Below, piece by piece: positions 36,460 to 48,800 of a DNA stretch of 64,000 nt. Origin of the DNA: Malania oleifera (lineage: Eukaryota; Streptophyta; Magnoliopsida; Santalales; Ximeniaceae). Location of the stretch: positions 28,759,032-28,823,031 of the forward strand of contig NC_080420.1 of NCBI RefSeq assembly GCF_029873635.1, in the 5' to 3' direction. Every line of letters starts with the position of its first letter. The stretch's first letter is position 1. Under the pieces are notes generated by a model. The model saw only the letters and a program-made list of their open reading frames with translations. It had not been told where the DNA came from and did no database searches. Position numbers and translations under genes: made by a program.

Positions 36460-37890
36460 CCGTCTAATTTCATCTTCAAGCTCCCATGAGGCATCTTCAA
36501 TCGTGTGATTTCTCTATAGAACTTTCACTAGTGGTATCCTTTTGCTGCGTAATTCTTGTTCTTTTTTATCTAAAATCTGTACTAGAGCTTCTCCATATGC
36601 TAAAGCCTCACTGACTTCCAATTACACGTGGCTGATGATATGGAAAAAATCTGGGATATATTTCCTTAACATAGAAACATGAAATACGTCATGAACTTGA
36701 AATAGAGATGGCGGTAAAGCCAGCTGATAGGCTACTGACCCAATCTTCTCAAGTATCTCAAATAGGCCAATGAACCTAGGACTCAACTTACCCTTCTTCC
36801 CAAATCTTAAGATCCCCTTCAGTGGAGTCATTCTCAGAAATACATGATTACCTACTTCAGATTCCAGTTCCTAGCAGCTAGTATCCACATAGCTTTTCTG
36901 CCGACTCTGCGCTGTACTGATCCTATCTCGAATAAGTCGGGCTTTATCACACGCTTGCTGAATTATCTCTGGACCCAAAACTCGCCTTTCACCTACTTCA
37001 TCCCAGAAAAGAGGAGATCTACATATCCTACCATATAATGCCTCGTAGGGTGCCATGCCGATGCTAGTCTGATAACTGTTATTATAAGCAAATTCAACTA
37101 GCGGCAAAAACTGAATCCAGCTACCTCCAAAGTCTAGTACACAGGCATGAAGCATATTTTCTAATACCTGAATTGTTATCTCTGTCTGACCATCGGTCTA
37201 AGGGTGGAAAGCTGTGATGAATGCTAGCTGAGTCTCTAGTGCCTCCTGTAAGCTCCTCCAGATCGTAATGTAAAACGTGGGTCACGGTCCGAGACTATGG
37301 ATACTGGAACTCCATGGGGTCAAACAATCTTCTGTATGTAAATCTCTGCTAACCTGTTCATAAGGTAGCTAATCTTAATAGGTAGAAAGTGTGCTGTCTT
37401 CGTCAATCTATCAACCACCACCCAAATAGCATTTTGACCATGCGACGCTGGCAAAAACCTAGTAACAAAATCCATGGACACTTGATCCCACTTCCACTCA
37501 AGAATGAAAAGTGGCTGCAACTGACCAGCCGGTCTTTGGTGCTCAGCTTTAACCTACTGGCACATCAAACACTGCCGCACAAACTCTGTTATCTCCCTCT
37601 TTATGCCACTCCATTAGAAATATTCCCACAGATCCCTATACATTTTCGTACTGCCAGGATGAATAGTGTATAAGGATCTGTGTGCCTTCTCTAAAATTGT
37701 CTTCCTAATGCTGTTATGTGTAGGCACACATAATTTGGTGTGAAATCTCAAAGCCCTATCATTAGAGATACTGAATTCTTTCCCCTGACCATCCTGTACT
37801 CCAGCTATCACCTCCACCAACTCTGGATCATATCTCTGAATAGCTTTAATCTTTTCATACAATGTAGGTTGTACAACCAAACTGGCAATA
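36460..37890 (-). pseudogene. Integrase and chromodomain of element B
   Basis: On the minus strand, VVQPTLYEKIKAIQRYDPEL leads into the integrase zinc finger (CLMCQ), MDFVTRFLPASHGQNAIWVV, FAYNNSYQTSIGMAPYEALY, then [20 protein letters not shown] and a chromodomain with two stops (VKVL, stop, RNHTIEDASWELEDEIRR). The first catalytic block is readable. The second Asp region (SIVSDRDPRF) is followed by a frameshift near 37260. Confidence 0.88.
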
Positions 37891-37895
37891 AGTGT

Positions 37896-39452
37896 CTATG
37901 GATCATCCTCCACTAACTCCACACCAAGTCTTTCCAAGTCCATTTGAATCGGATGCTGAATTACCGCTGCTAGCTGTGCTGTGTCTGAATAAGCACGTAC
38001 CCATGAACCAACAAATCTGAATTCCTGCTTTCCAGGAGGTCTGAAAATTACTTCTTTTTGATAACAATCAATGCTAGCATGATTGGAAGCCAACCAATCC
38101 ATACCCAGTATTATATCGAACCCACACATATCAAACACAATCAGATCTGCCAGTAACACTTTCCCCTGAATTTCTATTAGATAGCCCTTAAATACCTTTT
38201 GACATCTGATCACTGATCCTGATGGTGTAGCTACCGACAACGCTATATCTAATAGCTGGGTCTCACTCTTAGATAATTTAACATAAGATGCAGAAATGAA
38301 CGAATGAGTAGCACTCGAGTAAAAAAGAACAATAACTAGGTATAATAGAACAGTAAATGTACCTGTCACTACATCCGTAGCAGCCTTTGCATCACCTGGC
38401 GTCAGAACGTATACTCGTGCTGGGGCTACATTCCTCTGCTGGCTACTACGAGGCACCTGGTATCCTCCCTGAGCTGCCTGATGTCCCCTCTGATAGGGTC
38501 TTGGAGCTGGGACCTGGTCCTGCTGACCTGGGCATTCACATACCACATGACCGGGTCTCCCACAACGATAACACACACCTATGCCTACCCGGCACTCCCC
38601 CAAATGATGTCTCCCGCACATCTGACACACTGGGTAGGTCGGCACACCCTGGTTCCCGCGAGGTCCTGTTATCTGCCTCTGGTCTCCCTTATCGCAACCT
38701 CCTCTCCATGGTCCCCTACTAGTGCCAGCCTAAAAACCCTGAGGCGCAGGCCTCTTCCTCTAACTCTGAGCTGCTACACCCCTCTGAATACCACTCTCAA
38801 TGATCGCAGCTCTATCTACAATCTCGATGAATGTCTGAGCCCTAAAACTAATCACTTATTCAAAAAAATTCTATCTCAGTCCCTCTTCAAACTTCCTTGC
38901 CTTTTTCTCTTCATTAGGTGTTAGATATGAAGCAAAACGCAACAGCTCGACAAACCGAGCCGCGTACTGGGATACAGTCATCTGCCCCTATATCAAATGC
39001 AGGAACTCTGCTGCTTTCGCACTTTGAACGATAGCAAGGAAATACCACTCGAAAAATAGATCCTTGAATCGGTCCCACGTAACTGGAATTGGAACCGGCC
39101 TTTGCTCCTCTATCAGACGCGCTGCCCTCCACCAGCGCTTCGCCTCCCCTGTCAACTTGAATGTTGCAAATGCTACCTTCTACTCATCCGTACATGGAAG
39201 CACTGCCAATGTCTCTTCGATATCTTGGACCCAATTCTCAGCTACAATCGGGTCATCTCCTCCAGCAAAGGATGGGGGCTTCATATGCGTAAACTGCTCA
39301 ATCGAACAGCCACTCTCCCCAGAGCTCCTGGCCATCTCAGCCATCACCTATTGAGTGACGCTATGCAGCACAGCATTAGTATCTCCGCCACCTATGCTGG
39401 AAGGTCCTGGCCTATCCTCCCCAACATTCGTGCCACTAGTTCCTAGGTCCAT
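37896..39452 (-). pseudogene. Gag-protease of element B fused to the RNase H end by an in-frame deletion
   Basis: The frame begins at the minus-strand ATG at 39452 (MDLGTSGTNVGEDRPG), with gag core LTGEAKRWWRAARLIEEQRP and several stops. The last 249 codons (37896-38645) are open, with zinc knuckle CYRCGRPGHVVCEC and a protease in which DSGATHSF reads YSSATHSF (catalytic Asp lost). After FRFVGSWVRAYSDTA the frame passes directly to IQHPIQMDLERLGVELVEDD, which is the RNase H-integrase linker. Reverse transcriptase and RNase H are thus deleted without loss of frame. A single stop separates this from integrase. Confidence 0.88.
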
Positions 39453-39759
39453 CCTAAAAACAAGAAACACACTTAAGCACTTTATCTCTTATACGGACCT
39501 ACCCTGTATCAACTCAAAATTAATTACCTTCCCTAACCTTAACTCAATATCTAGTTCTGTCATCTAGACACACGACCCGACAACAGTTTACTATGGTTTT
39601 CCCGAAATCGTCACCCTAGGAAAAACACAAAAACCACCACGGTAATCCTATACCCAGACATAGAAAAAAAAACCTCAAATCCTTTTCCTATACTCTGGTA
39701 TTGCTTCTATTGCACTCTAAAGTCTACAGAACCTAACAACCTAGGCTGTGATACCAAAC

Positions 39760-39906
39760 TGTAGCGACCTGCTTAATAAGCTAGGTTTTTTTATTTTATA
39801 TATATATATACTATAACATTCTACATGCTCTGATACCATACTAGGGGTAAACCCACTCATCAACCTAAGTAGCGAGAAGCAGAAATCACATAGACATAAC
39901 CATTTG

Positions 39907-39968
<62 letters not shown>

Positions 39969-41768
39969 ACCAATACCAGAGTACTAACATGTTTTCCCAA
40001 AATATACATATATATCAGTTTCTCAAAATACCCTTAACTATACTAGGTTATACAAAAATCCTCCACAAACATACTTACTATCTACTGACAGGGTAGTACT
40101 GTGGCCCCTCTATCTGCGAGTCTGGTCTGCTCGCCTACCTGGATCACCTGAAAAATGATTCAACACTGGGATGAGTCAACGTTCAGTAAGACGAAATATG
40201 CTATTACTAGTGTATAGCAAATGAACTACAATATTATGAAAATCTATTTCCATATAATCGTGTATAACTAGATACGTAAGTATAGTACAAGTAATAAAAT
40301 ACACCATCCTTTCTATGTAGCTTAACATAACAGTATTGCCGGTTACTATTCAAAATACTTCTAGTGTACATAAGTATGTTCCCAGATTCTGTAAATCTGT
40401 ATATACGTATTAGTAACTAAAAACTTTCCCTGTGGATAACTGTGTGACATGATTTAACCCCTCATGACATGGTTGTGTGACCCGTAGGTTGGATCTATGC
40501 TGGAAAAACGACTAGGGTAAATCACTATACTCCATCGGTCTGATCTGCCTACCTCAACCCATATCGGATGGGGAGCCTGTCCACGTCAAGGGCCTAGGTA
40601 ATCGACCTACAACCACGTATTATCTAAATAGGTGGTTGCACTCATAACATAACATAATATCTGTAGCAACGGTATCGTGCTCTGTAACTGCATAGTCCAA
40701 CAGGGTCTGATATTATATAATATATCTTTATATACCACTATTTGATTTACCATGATTCTGAAATAACGGTAATAATCATGATGCTGCATAAACTGTAACT
40801 TTAATTCATATGTCATAATACTAAGAACTGTATAATCATAACACTGATAACTGCATAATCATAGTACTAAAATTCGTATAATCATGGTACTAAGATTCGT
40901 ATAATCATGGTACTAGAATTCGTATAATCATTGTACTAGAATTCGTATAATCATGGTGCTGAAATTCATAAAATCATGGTACTGAAATTCATGAAACATA
41001 TCTCCGTTCTATATTCATATTCTCAAGCCACACCATACTTTAATACATAATTTTTATAATTTAATAAACTGTATAATATTTTTAAAATACCTAACATAAC
41101 ATATTTCCCTTACCAGACTACTAAAAAGCCCCTATGGTATACTGGTCTAATCCCGCAGGGCCTCCTACATAACACCCTAAAAACAACATTCGCCAAAACA
41201 GAATATCAATATTTTTTCGCCTACATCATTTCTTATAACTGTTAGAAGGCCAAAAATGGGTTAAAAGGCCTTACCTTGAATTTGGGATGAAATCCAACTT
41301 CATTTCACTAACGATTCGCTCTGGCAGACTTGGAGAGAACTTTGCCAGGAGCATCATGGTGGCTTCAGATCGTTGACCCGGCAACTGGCACGGCCGAAAT
41401 TGAAGAGAGAAGGGAGAGGGACGGTAGGAGAGAGAGAAGGCACTAAATTTGCTAAAAAATCTGAGTTTGCACTATTTATAGGGCCAGATTCGTCGATGAG
41501 ACACGTCACCTCGTCAATGAGTCCTTCAGTAAATTCGTCGATGAACCTTACCCTTCATCGATGAAATTCAGAGCAGCCCAAAACCTTCGCTCGGTATTTT
41601 CTCATCGATGAAATGGGACCTCGTTGACGAAATCCTGAAGACTTTCGTCGACGAAACCCTGTATTAGTTGACGAAGGCTGGTAATTTCCTGAAATTTTTC
41701 TCCTTCTATTTCAGTTTCCATTTCTCTCCTTCTTATTATTAAAATCCATTATTCTTTGGGTCACTACA
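39760..41768 (-). repeat. 5' LTR of element B
   Basis: 2009 bp, plus-strand ends TGTAGCGACC and GGTCACTACA. The adjoining primer site (39741-39759) reads TTTGGTATCACAGCC on the minus strand. The TCGTCGACGA-type island is at about 41489-41685, CTATAAATAG (minus) at 41472-41481, the 22-bp array at about 40825-41005, and a (TA)n(CA)n microsatellite at 39908-39966. Confidence 0.9.
39908..39966. repeat. (TA)n(CA)n compound microsatellite
   Basis: About 14 TA units followed by about 14 CA units, inside the 5' LTR of B. Any open frame here (CVCVYIYI) is an artefact. Confidence 0.95.
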
Positions 41769-42427
41769 TTCAAGCTGCACAACCTAGTCATGTGGGGGTA
41801 AGACATGACACTAGCTAACTATCCATTTAGGGTGTTATTTCATGTACAATTACATTAATTGTTTTATGTATCAAAACTCAATATATTATCATGTTATGAT
41901 AAATTATGTTTTAAACAGATATGAACAAATGATTTGACTAGATATGTTTATGTACTATTATATATGTATTAAATGAAAATTCTCATGTTGCCACACACTG
42001 ATGTTAGTTTATTTTCCTTACTGAGAGGTGTTTCACCCCAGCTATATAAATATTTCAGAAGCCCTAGATAGAAGAGCAGATAAAGCTCCGCAGCATTAGA
42101 GGTCGACTATTCTACCCTGTCTGAAGGGTAAGTCATTTTGCCGGGGTTTGAAGGATTTTTGGGTTGAGACCCTAGGCCACTTTTTGGTAATTTTGGGATA
42201 TGTGTATGTATATAATAGTTATAGTAAAACTCTAGTATTGTGTTGGTTGAATGGTTTGGTATGTATGTGATTTTACGTTTCTTGCTGTTTAGGTATTTGA
42301 GTTGTATTTTGGGGTATATCCCTGGTACCCATGGGTCCAGGTTGATTATGTTATTCAACCATACTGGATTATCACATTATATGTTATTATGAAAAAAAAT
42401 TTATGGTAAAATAGGCAGGTCGTTACA
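41769..42427 (+). repeat. 3' LTR of element A, right part
   Basis: Co-linear with about 24511-25158 of A's 5' LTR, ending GCAGGTCGTTACA, followed by the target duplication TCTCT. This recovers the other half of the LTR interrupted by B. Confidence 0.9.
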
Positions 42428-42432
42428 TCTCT

Positions 42433-42967
42433 CGCTTTTGTTTCACAAGTCATCCCTTATGAAAAAAAGGTAATCATCATTATACCGCTAACGAGAACTG
42501 GCATAATGAGTCCACTTGACCCAACTCACCATCAGCTTATTTCAATCCACACCATCATTTGAAAAGCATTTGATTTTTTATCAAACAAAATTACAAATAA
42601 AAAACATTGAATTAATAAAAAGTCTTTCAACCATTATGTGACCATATAAATTTTATCAAAATCAAGAATAGAAATATAAATTTTCAATATAAATATAAAT
42701 TTGTATGTTTTATAAATAAAAAATGGTATTTTCTTGTTTCAATAAAATGTATTTATTTTTTTATGAGCCATCAAGCCTATCATTCACATTACACTCTTCA
42801 ATTCTAGTTGATTAAAGTGGGTCGGTGCAAATATGCCACACACTCTGAATGAATTCATACGCTTGCCTAAGATCAAACCGCATTCATAACATATTCATAT
42901 AAGTGAATCCATCAAGCATGCATTACAACTAAATATACTACACATAAAGGGACAGAATTTGTAAAGA
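42433..42967. other. AT-rich flank between elements A and E
   Basis: Probably the continuation of the sequence at 22400-22998 into which A inserted. No gene was seen. All frames carry frequent stops. Confidence 0.4.
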
Positions 42968-42972
42968 GTAAA

Positions 42973-45182
42973 TGTGAAGACCTACTTAATTTCCACACGT
43001 TTTTTTTAATATAATAAAATCAATAACACAAATCCTAACTCAGTAGATCATAATCCACCTGGACCCGTGGGTACCAGGGATACATCAAAACATATAGCAG
43101 AAGCCTAAGCAACAGGAAACATACAATCATATACATCTCATTATACCATACATCACAATATGAGAGTTACTATAATCACTGTGTATATACACAACACTCA
43201 ACCCAAAAAAAGATCTTTTAGGACCATTTCCACAAAAATACATCTGACCCTTCAAAATACTTACCCTTCTGAAAGGGCAGATCTACCGAACTAGATCAGC
43301 GGGGCTTTACCCACTCTCCTATCAGGGGCTCCTGAAATATTTATGAAATTCGAGGTGAGACACCTCTCAGTTGGGAAATAAACTAATACAAGTGTGTGAC
43401 AACATGAGTATTTCATGTTATACATATACCATATAGAACATATCCAGTAACTGTTTTATCAAATCTGGAAAAACATATATATCATCAAAACATGGTAGAA
43501 CATATTGTATTTTCCTAAACATTTATCATCTCATAAAATAATAATACAAAAAAAAACATTCCTGGTAGGTTAGCTGGTTGTTGTCATGTATTACCCCCAC
43601 ATGACTGTGTTGTGTGACCCGAAGGAGGAACCTAATAATGGTTGGTCGACCACTGCCAAGTCAAAAGTACAATCTGTAAGTCTAATGGGTCTTCCAAACC
43701 TGGTCCGTACACCAGGGGCGCTCACACATTTCTTAAAAACCATATTAACCATCCAATCTCACACCACTCCGTACAATGGCATTAACACAAATATCATGAT
43801 CAGGAAAACCATGGACACATAGCAACGATACCATGCAAGTGCTAGCCTAGACCAAGCCAATCAGTAACTGATACCATATAACATATACTGAAACTGTGAT
43901 ACATGGATATTTCATATCATTAATTATCAAATTGATCATATCATTTTGCATATATACGTATATCATGAAATCATCGACCTGTACGCCGGTATTATACATT
44001 TTATCATAGCTTGGCCCGTATGCCGACAAATCATAGCACAGCTCGTACACTGGCAAACCACATCCATAGCTCGGCTCGTACGCCGACAAATCATATCATA
44101 GCATAACCCGTACGCTGGCAAAACACATCCATAGCACGGCCCGTACGCCGGCAAAATATATCCATAGGTCAGCTCGTACGTTGGCAAACCATACACATGG
44201 CACGACCCGTACGCCGATAAAACATATAAAATCTCGACACGTACGCCGGTTTTCCATTATAAAAATCCGTGTCATAATCACATTTCCAGAAAACAGTATT
44301 TCATAACATTTTATACTCATGTCACACTAACAGATTTTCCGCATATTCAACATACCATCATTTTCAACAGTAATTTCTCAAATATAAATCATATATATGA
44401 ACATATTTACTTTCCTGAAATCAAATGCTATATATATACATACATTTTCTCAAAAGAACTAACTTAGTTTATCCCTTTACCTGAATCCTGAAAAGCTCCT
44501 AAGAAAATTTGTCCTGCACCCACAGGGTTCCCTGTTCAACACCCTGGAAATGAAAACTCTCAATACTAAACTTTAGCATTTCCAAGCGTATAACACTTTG
44601 TACAATTGCCAAAAATCCAAATATTGAGTAGAAAGTCTTACCCTGAATTTGGGATGGTTTCTAACTTAGCCCCACCGACGATCTACTCTAGCAGACTTGC
44701 AGAGAACTTTCCCAGGAGCGTCGTGGTAGCTTCAGATCGTTGAACCGGCAAAAATTCGGCCCGAAATCGAAGAGAGAAGGAGGAGGGACCGAAGGGTAGG
44801 AGAGAGAAATGATCTACGCAGAAAATTTCAGCTAAAAATGAACTTTAGGTCTATTTAAACTGTGGCCTATGTCGACGAGCCACGTCACCTCGTCGACGAG
44901 ATCAATACAAAATTCGTCAACGAACTCTCCCCTTCATCGATGAAATTCAGAAACCCCAAAATCATCCCCTCGGTATTTCCTTGTCGACGAGCCATGTCAC
45001 CTCGTTGACGAGCTCCTGTTATACCCTCGTCGACGAGTCCCCTATATTCGTCGACGAGAAGCTGAAAAATTCCTTGGGATTTATCCTTTCCAAAATGATG
45101 AAGTCGACTGCCTCCTTCTGTTTCCGATTTCCATTTCCTTTTCTTTTATTATTTAAATACCATTATTCGTCAGGTCATTACA
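42973..45182 (-). mobile_element. Gypsy-type solo LTR E (reverse)
   Basis: Plus-strand ends are TGTGAAGACC (42973) and GTCAGGTCATTACA (45182), with a perfect target duplication GTAAA (42968-42972 and 45183-45187). 2210 bp, no internal coding region. On the minus strand a TCGTCGACGA island (about 44870-45055) lies just upstream of the TATA-like GTTTAAATAG (44851-44860). Overall layout matches the LTRs of A and B. Confidence 0.92.
43970..44255 (-). repeat. CGTACGCCGGC minisatellite in LTR E
   Basis: About eight imperfect units of 30-45 bases, each with CCCGTACGCCGGCAAA or a close variant and a CATATCCATAGC-type spacer. The counterpart in LTR A is the TATGCCGGC array. Confidence 0.85.
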
Positions 45183-45246
45183 GTAAAAGTTCAACATCAC
45201 ACATTAAAAGTATATATAACACTACCATCATCATAGGAATGGACAT

Positions 45247-45633
45247 TCTGCTAAAATTTAAATCAGGATTTGTTAGCTCGATCACGACCTTGACTAACTA
45301 AAAAAGAAGAAAGAAATGCTTGGAGGACCCCATGGTGTTTCCCAGAGGATCACACTGATACTTAATAAAATTGAAGGGTAAATAAAGAAAGACAACAACA
45401 TATGAGCTTGAGGTTTTTTTAGATGCCTTACCATTTCACACGGTGATCCTTTTATAGTGGTTTGAGCCTTTCCTTCCATTAATTCCCTCATTAAGGAGAA
45501 ATTTTTGAGTTATGGTCCTTTAACTCAGCCTTTATTAGGGAGGTTAAGAGGATTATCTCCCCTTTAATTGTCTTTGAGTCAGCCTTTGATGCCCACAGCT
45601 CCCAGTTTTGGGTTTGCATTTTGTGTCTTGTCA
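45247..45633 (-). repeat. 3' LTR of element H
   Basis: 387 bp. The minus-strand start is TGACAAGACACAAAATGC (45633). The low-coordinate end is TAAAATTT near 45251. It aligns through its length with 50118-50430 plus 52005-52128. A purine-rich AGGAGTGGAGGGAAC (minus) abuts it. Confidence 0.85.
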
Positions 45634-45839
45634 GTTCCCTCCACTCCTAACCCTAGCAATTATTTTCCTCAACTTAGGAATAATGAAGCCGTTCAAAGGG
45701 GAATTCGAGCAAGTTTTCAATTCTCCCAAGTTGACATTGGCTCATGCAAGCCATTTGTAGTTCATCTAGTCATTTGTCGGCATTCAAGTTGATCTAATTA
45801 AACAAACATTCAAAAGCCACCAACTATAAGTCACACATG

Positions 45840-48800
45840 ACCCTAGGTTTTTTTGCTTCTAAGCATATAGCAAGTTGGAGGAAACCAATAAGGCCTCATA
45901 TTTTATATGATTCGTTAGTTGCAAGAACCTCCAGTTTCAGTGCATATTGTATTTCTGCCCCATTTGTTGCCCTCAAAATTAACCTAACACCTCCTCCTAA
46001 ACTATTCGAAGACCTGTAAACATATAGCATCCACCGACTTGTTTCTTCCTCACTTTTCTAATAGAGCATTTTTGCCACAAAATCTAGCAAAACATGTGCC
46101 TTAATAGTTGGCCTCGATCTATATTGGATATCAAACTCTCTAAGCTTGATAGACCATTTTATCATTCTTCTTGCGTTGTAATGCTTGTTTCAAGGAAGGG
46201 CTTAAATTTTGTTCAAAGCATCAAAATTTATAGTTTTGGAGGGTATCAAATTGAAACTCAACGTCAAATTTGATTTTGTGAAATTTTAACCAAAATTTCT
46301 ATGTTTTAGTAAATTTTGATTTAAATTTTGAAAATTTTGGTAATTTTCAAAATTTTCAATAAATTTGGTATTGTAGCTTAGTTTTTGAAGGAAAAAAAAA
46401 TTGGAAAGTAAAAATGAATTTTGAATCCCTAAACTAACATACGTCATTACGTCACCCTTGGTTTGAAACCTTAAACTCAACATAACCCCTTTTATTATTA
46501 TAAATGTTTTTTTTTCTTGCCTGCATCACAACATGCAATTTATATACCCTACACTTTAAAAAGTTGCCATGTACGAATTTGCTAAATTATTTTGTTTCCA
46601 AATTATGCATAATCATGTATTTTAATGTTTCCAAAATATTCATTGTAATTTTTCATCATCTACTATAATTTTTTCATAGACTGAGACCATTGAAAATGAA
46701 TTTGAAGTCCTTGGCCTAAGGTATAAATTGGTTAAAACTAAAATCTTATGTGCATGAAAGTATGCCATTTATCCTAACCATGTAGAATAATGCAAATGCC
46801 AACTTTTCTTCTCGTGGATAGTTCAACTCTACATATGTTAGTACTTTGCTTGCATGATGTATTGGTTTATGCCAGTTATCCTCCTCCCAAACCATGAATT
46901 AGCTTATTGATGTTGTAGTAAATGACAAGTAGAGGTATAAGCCTTTCCCAGCAACTGCCTTAATCAAAAGCAAGGGTGAACTAAGATACTAATTCAAATT
47001 AAGTAATGACATTTTCTTGCTTTTCGTTCCATTCAAAATCCCATGTCTTTCTCAACGCTTTGAAGAATGATAGACATTTATCCCTTAAGCAAGAGACAAA
47101 CCTACTAAATGAAGCTATATTAGTAAGTGCCTGCACCTCCTAGATTTTGTAGTGAGCACATCTCCATCAAGGCTTATATTTTTTCTAGTTTAACTTCGAT
47201 GCCTTTATGTGTCACCTTAAAACCTAGGACATTTGCAACTAATACTCTGAACGCATACTTGTTTGGATTTAACTTCATGTGATACTTTCACAAGAGTTCC
47301 AATGTACTCCTTAGATCTACCACGTGTTGATCTACTTATAACTCTTCACCAACATGTCATATACATATGCTTCCATGGTCTTTACAAGGAGGTCCTTGAA
47401 AATCTTATGTGATAAGTTGCTCCAATGTTCTTTAGGCCACACTACATTATCTTATACAATGAAGACCTCTTTCTATCATGAAAAAAAAAAAATTTATCAG
47501 GGTGTAATCAAATTTGATTGTAGCTTGAATAAACATCCATAAAACTTAGGAGCTTGTGTCCTAAAGTTAAGCCCACCAATTAATCTATGCATAGAAAAGG
47601 AAAAATGCCTTTTGGGCATGTTAAAATCTTCAAAGTTAATGCATGCTCCGCATTTTTTGTTGATTGCTTCACTAGTACTACATTGCTAAGCCATTTTCGA
47701 TAGCATTGGCTTCCAATAGCTTGGCTACTTCTCTATCAATTGTTTTCACCCAGTCCAAGAAAAATTCCTCTTCTTTTGTCTTCTTGGGCGGTGGTTTTGA
47801 TCTACTTGTATCCTGTGCTCAATAACTAAAGGATCAATGCTTAGCATGTCTTCTGCTAACCAAGAAAATATATTTGTGTACTCTCTTAACAATGTCAAAA
47901 GTGGTTGTCTCAATGTTTGTAAAAGAAGTGTCCTGATGTAGATACTTTTCGCTTTTCTCCTCCTTTCTCAATGGTATACCTATTAACTCCCCTGTTAGGG
48001 TTCACACTTGCAAATTCTTCTTATCCCCAATATCCAAGTCCTCTATTATTGGTGCTTCTTGTACTTTAGACTTTCCATTTAGAGCCATCCCATCAAGTTG
48101 CCATTTGATCTCCTTGCACCTCTCCTTGCCCATTTGGAATTTGGAATTTAACCTTCAAGTGACTCGTAGATGTTATATCACACATCACATTAAGGCTTTG
48201 GCGCCCCATAATCACATTGTAAACTAATGGACGGTCGATCTACCACAAAGAAACTGGTCACAATGTTAATCTATCAAGGTTGTGCTTCCACCATCATAGG
48301 GAGGGTGATGGTCCCTAATTGGTGGACTACATCTCCTCCAAATCCCACCAATGGGATCACCAATTTCAAACAATCTCAACCTATCTTCATCATCTATAGC
48401 ACCAACCAAAGCATTTTATCAACTGAACTTGTATTGTCAATCAAGATCCTTTTGACTCGATAATTTTCTATAAGTAGAGACACCACTAGTGCATCATCAT
48501 ATGGTATATAAACTCCTTTCATGTCTTCTTCTACAAATGTAATGACTTTAACTCTTTAAGGCCCTGTTTTTGCTCTTCCCGCTCTTCATTTACATTAAAA
48601 TTTGTTAGCTACAAAAGCTTGTCTTGCATACCTTTTAAAAGTTGCACCATTGTCTCCTCCACTAGTTGGGCCTCCAAGTATTACTACAATCTCACTCACC
48701 ACTTGTTTTTCTGCTAGTATGGCTTCTAGATTTTTCCTATCCTTTCTATCTATTCCTTGATAATTTCTATTCACAAATTTCAAGAGGTGTCCCCAGCGAG

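Larger units (their letters stand above)
34648..41768 (-). mobile_element. Ty3/gypsy Tekay-type element B, reverse, nested in A's 3' LTR
   Basis: On the minus strand: 5' LTR (39760-41768), primer site (39741-39759), gag-protease, integrase, chromodomain, polypurine tract (36157-36172), 3' LTR (34648-36156). The right edge is GGGTCACTACA against TTCAA of A's LTR. The left edge is broken: the first 485 or so bases of the LTR are missing and the junction falls in A's LTR, so no target duplication remains. Reverse transcriptase and most of RNase H are absent. Two aligned LTR stretches (about 35180-35430 vs 40790-41040) differ at about 10 of 255 positions, fewer than A's LTRs, as expected for a later insertion. 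Confidence 0.88.
22999..42427 (+). mobile_element. Ty3/gypsy Tekay-type chromovirus A with nested insertions
   Basis: The outer boundaries are set by TGTAGAGACC at 22999, GTCGTTACA ending at 42427, and a perfect 5-bp target duplication TCTCT (22994-22998 and 42428-42432). Order: 5' LTR, Met-tRNA-type primer site, gag, protease, partial reverse transcriptase, RNase H, integrase, chromodomain, polypurine tract, 3' LTR. The coding region is interrupted by solo LTR C (26802-30977) and the 3' LTR by element B (34648-41768). A has lost the protease C-terminus and the N-terminal half of reverse transcriptase. The C-terminal chromodomain with the ELRNKRIPLVEVLWRNH motif places it in the Tekay/Del group. 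Confidence 0.9.

Noticed and set aside
43586-43822. 78-codon plus-strand frame, and the similar frame at 28779-29018
   Set aside because: Both fall at the same position of related reverse-oriented solo LTRs (E and D) and differ in sequence without coding-type conservation.
43970-44255. Regularly spaced repeats resembling a CRISPR array
   Set aside because: Units and spacers are imperfect and variable, they lie inside an LTR with a target duplication, and the DNA is a plant nuclear sequence.
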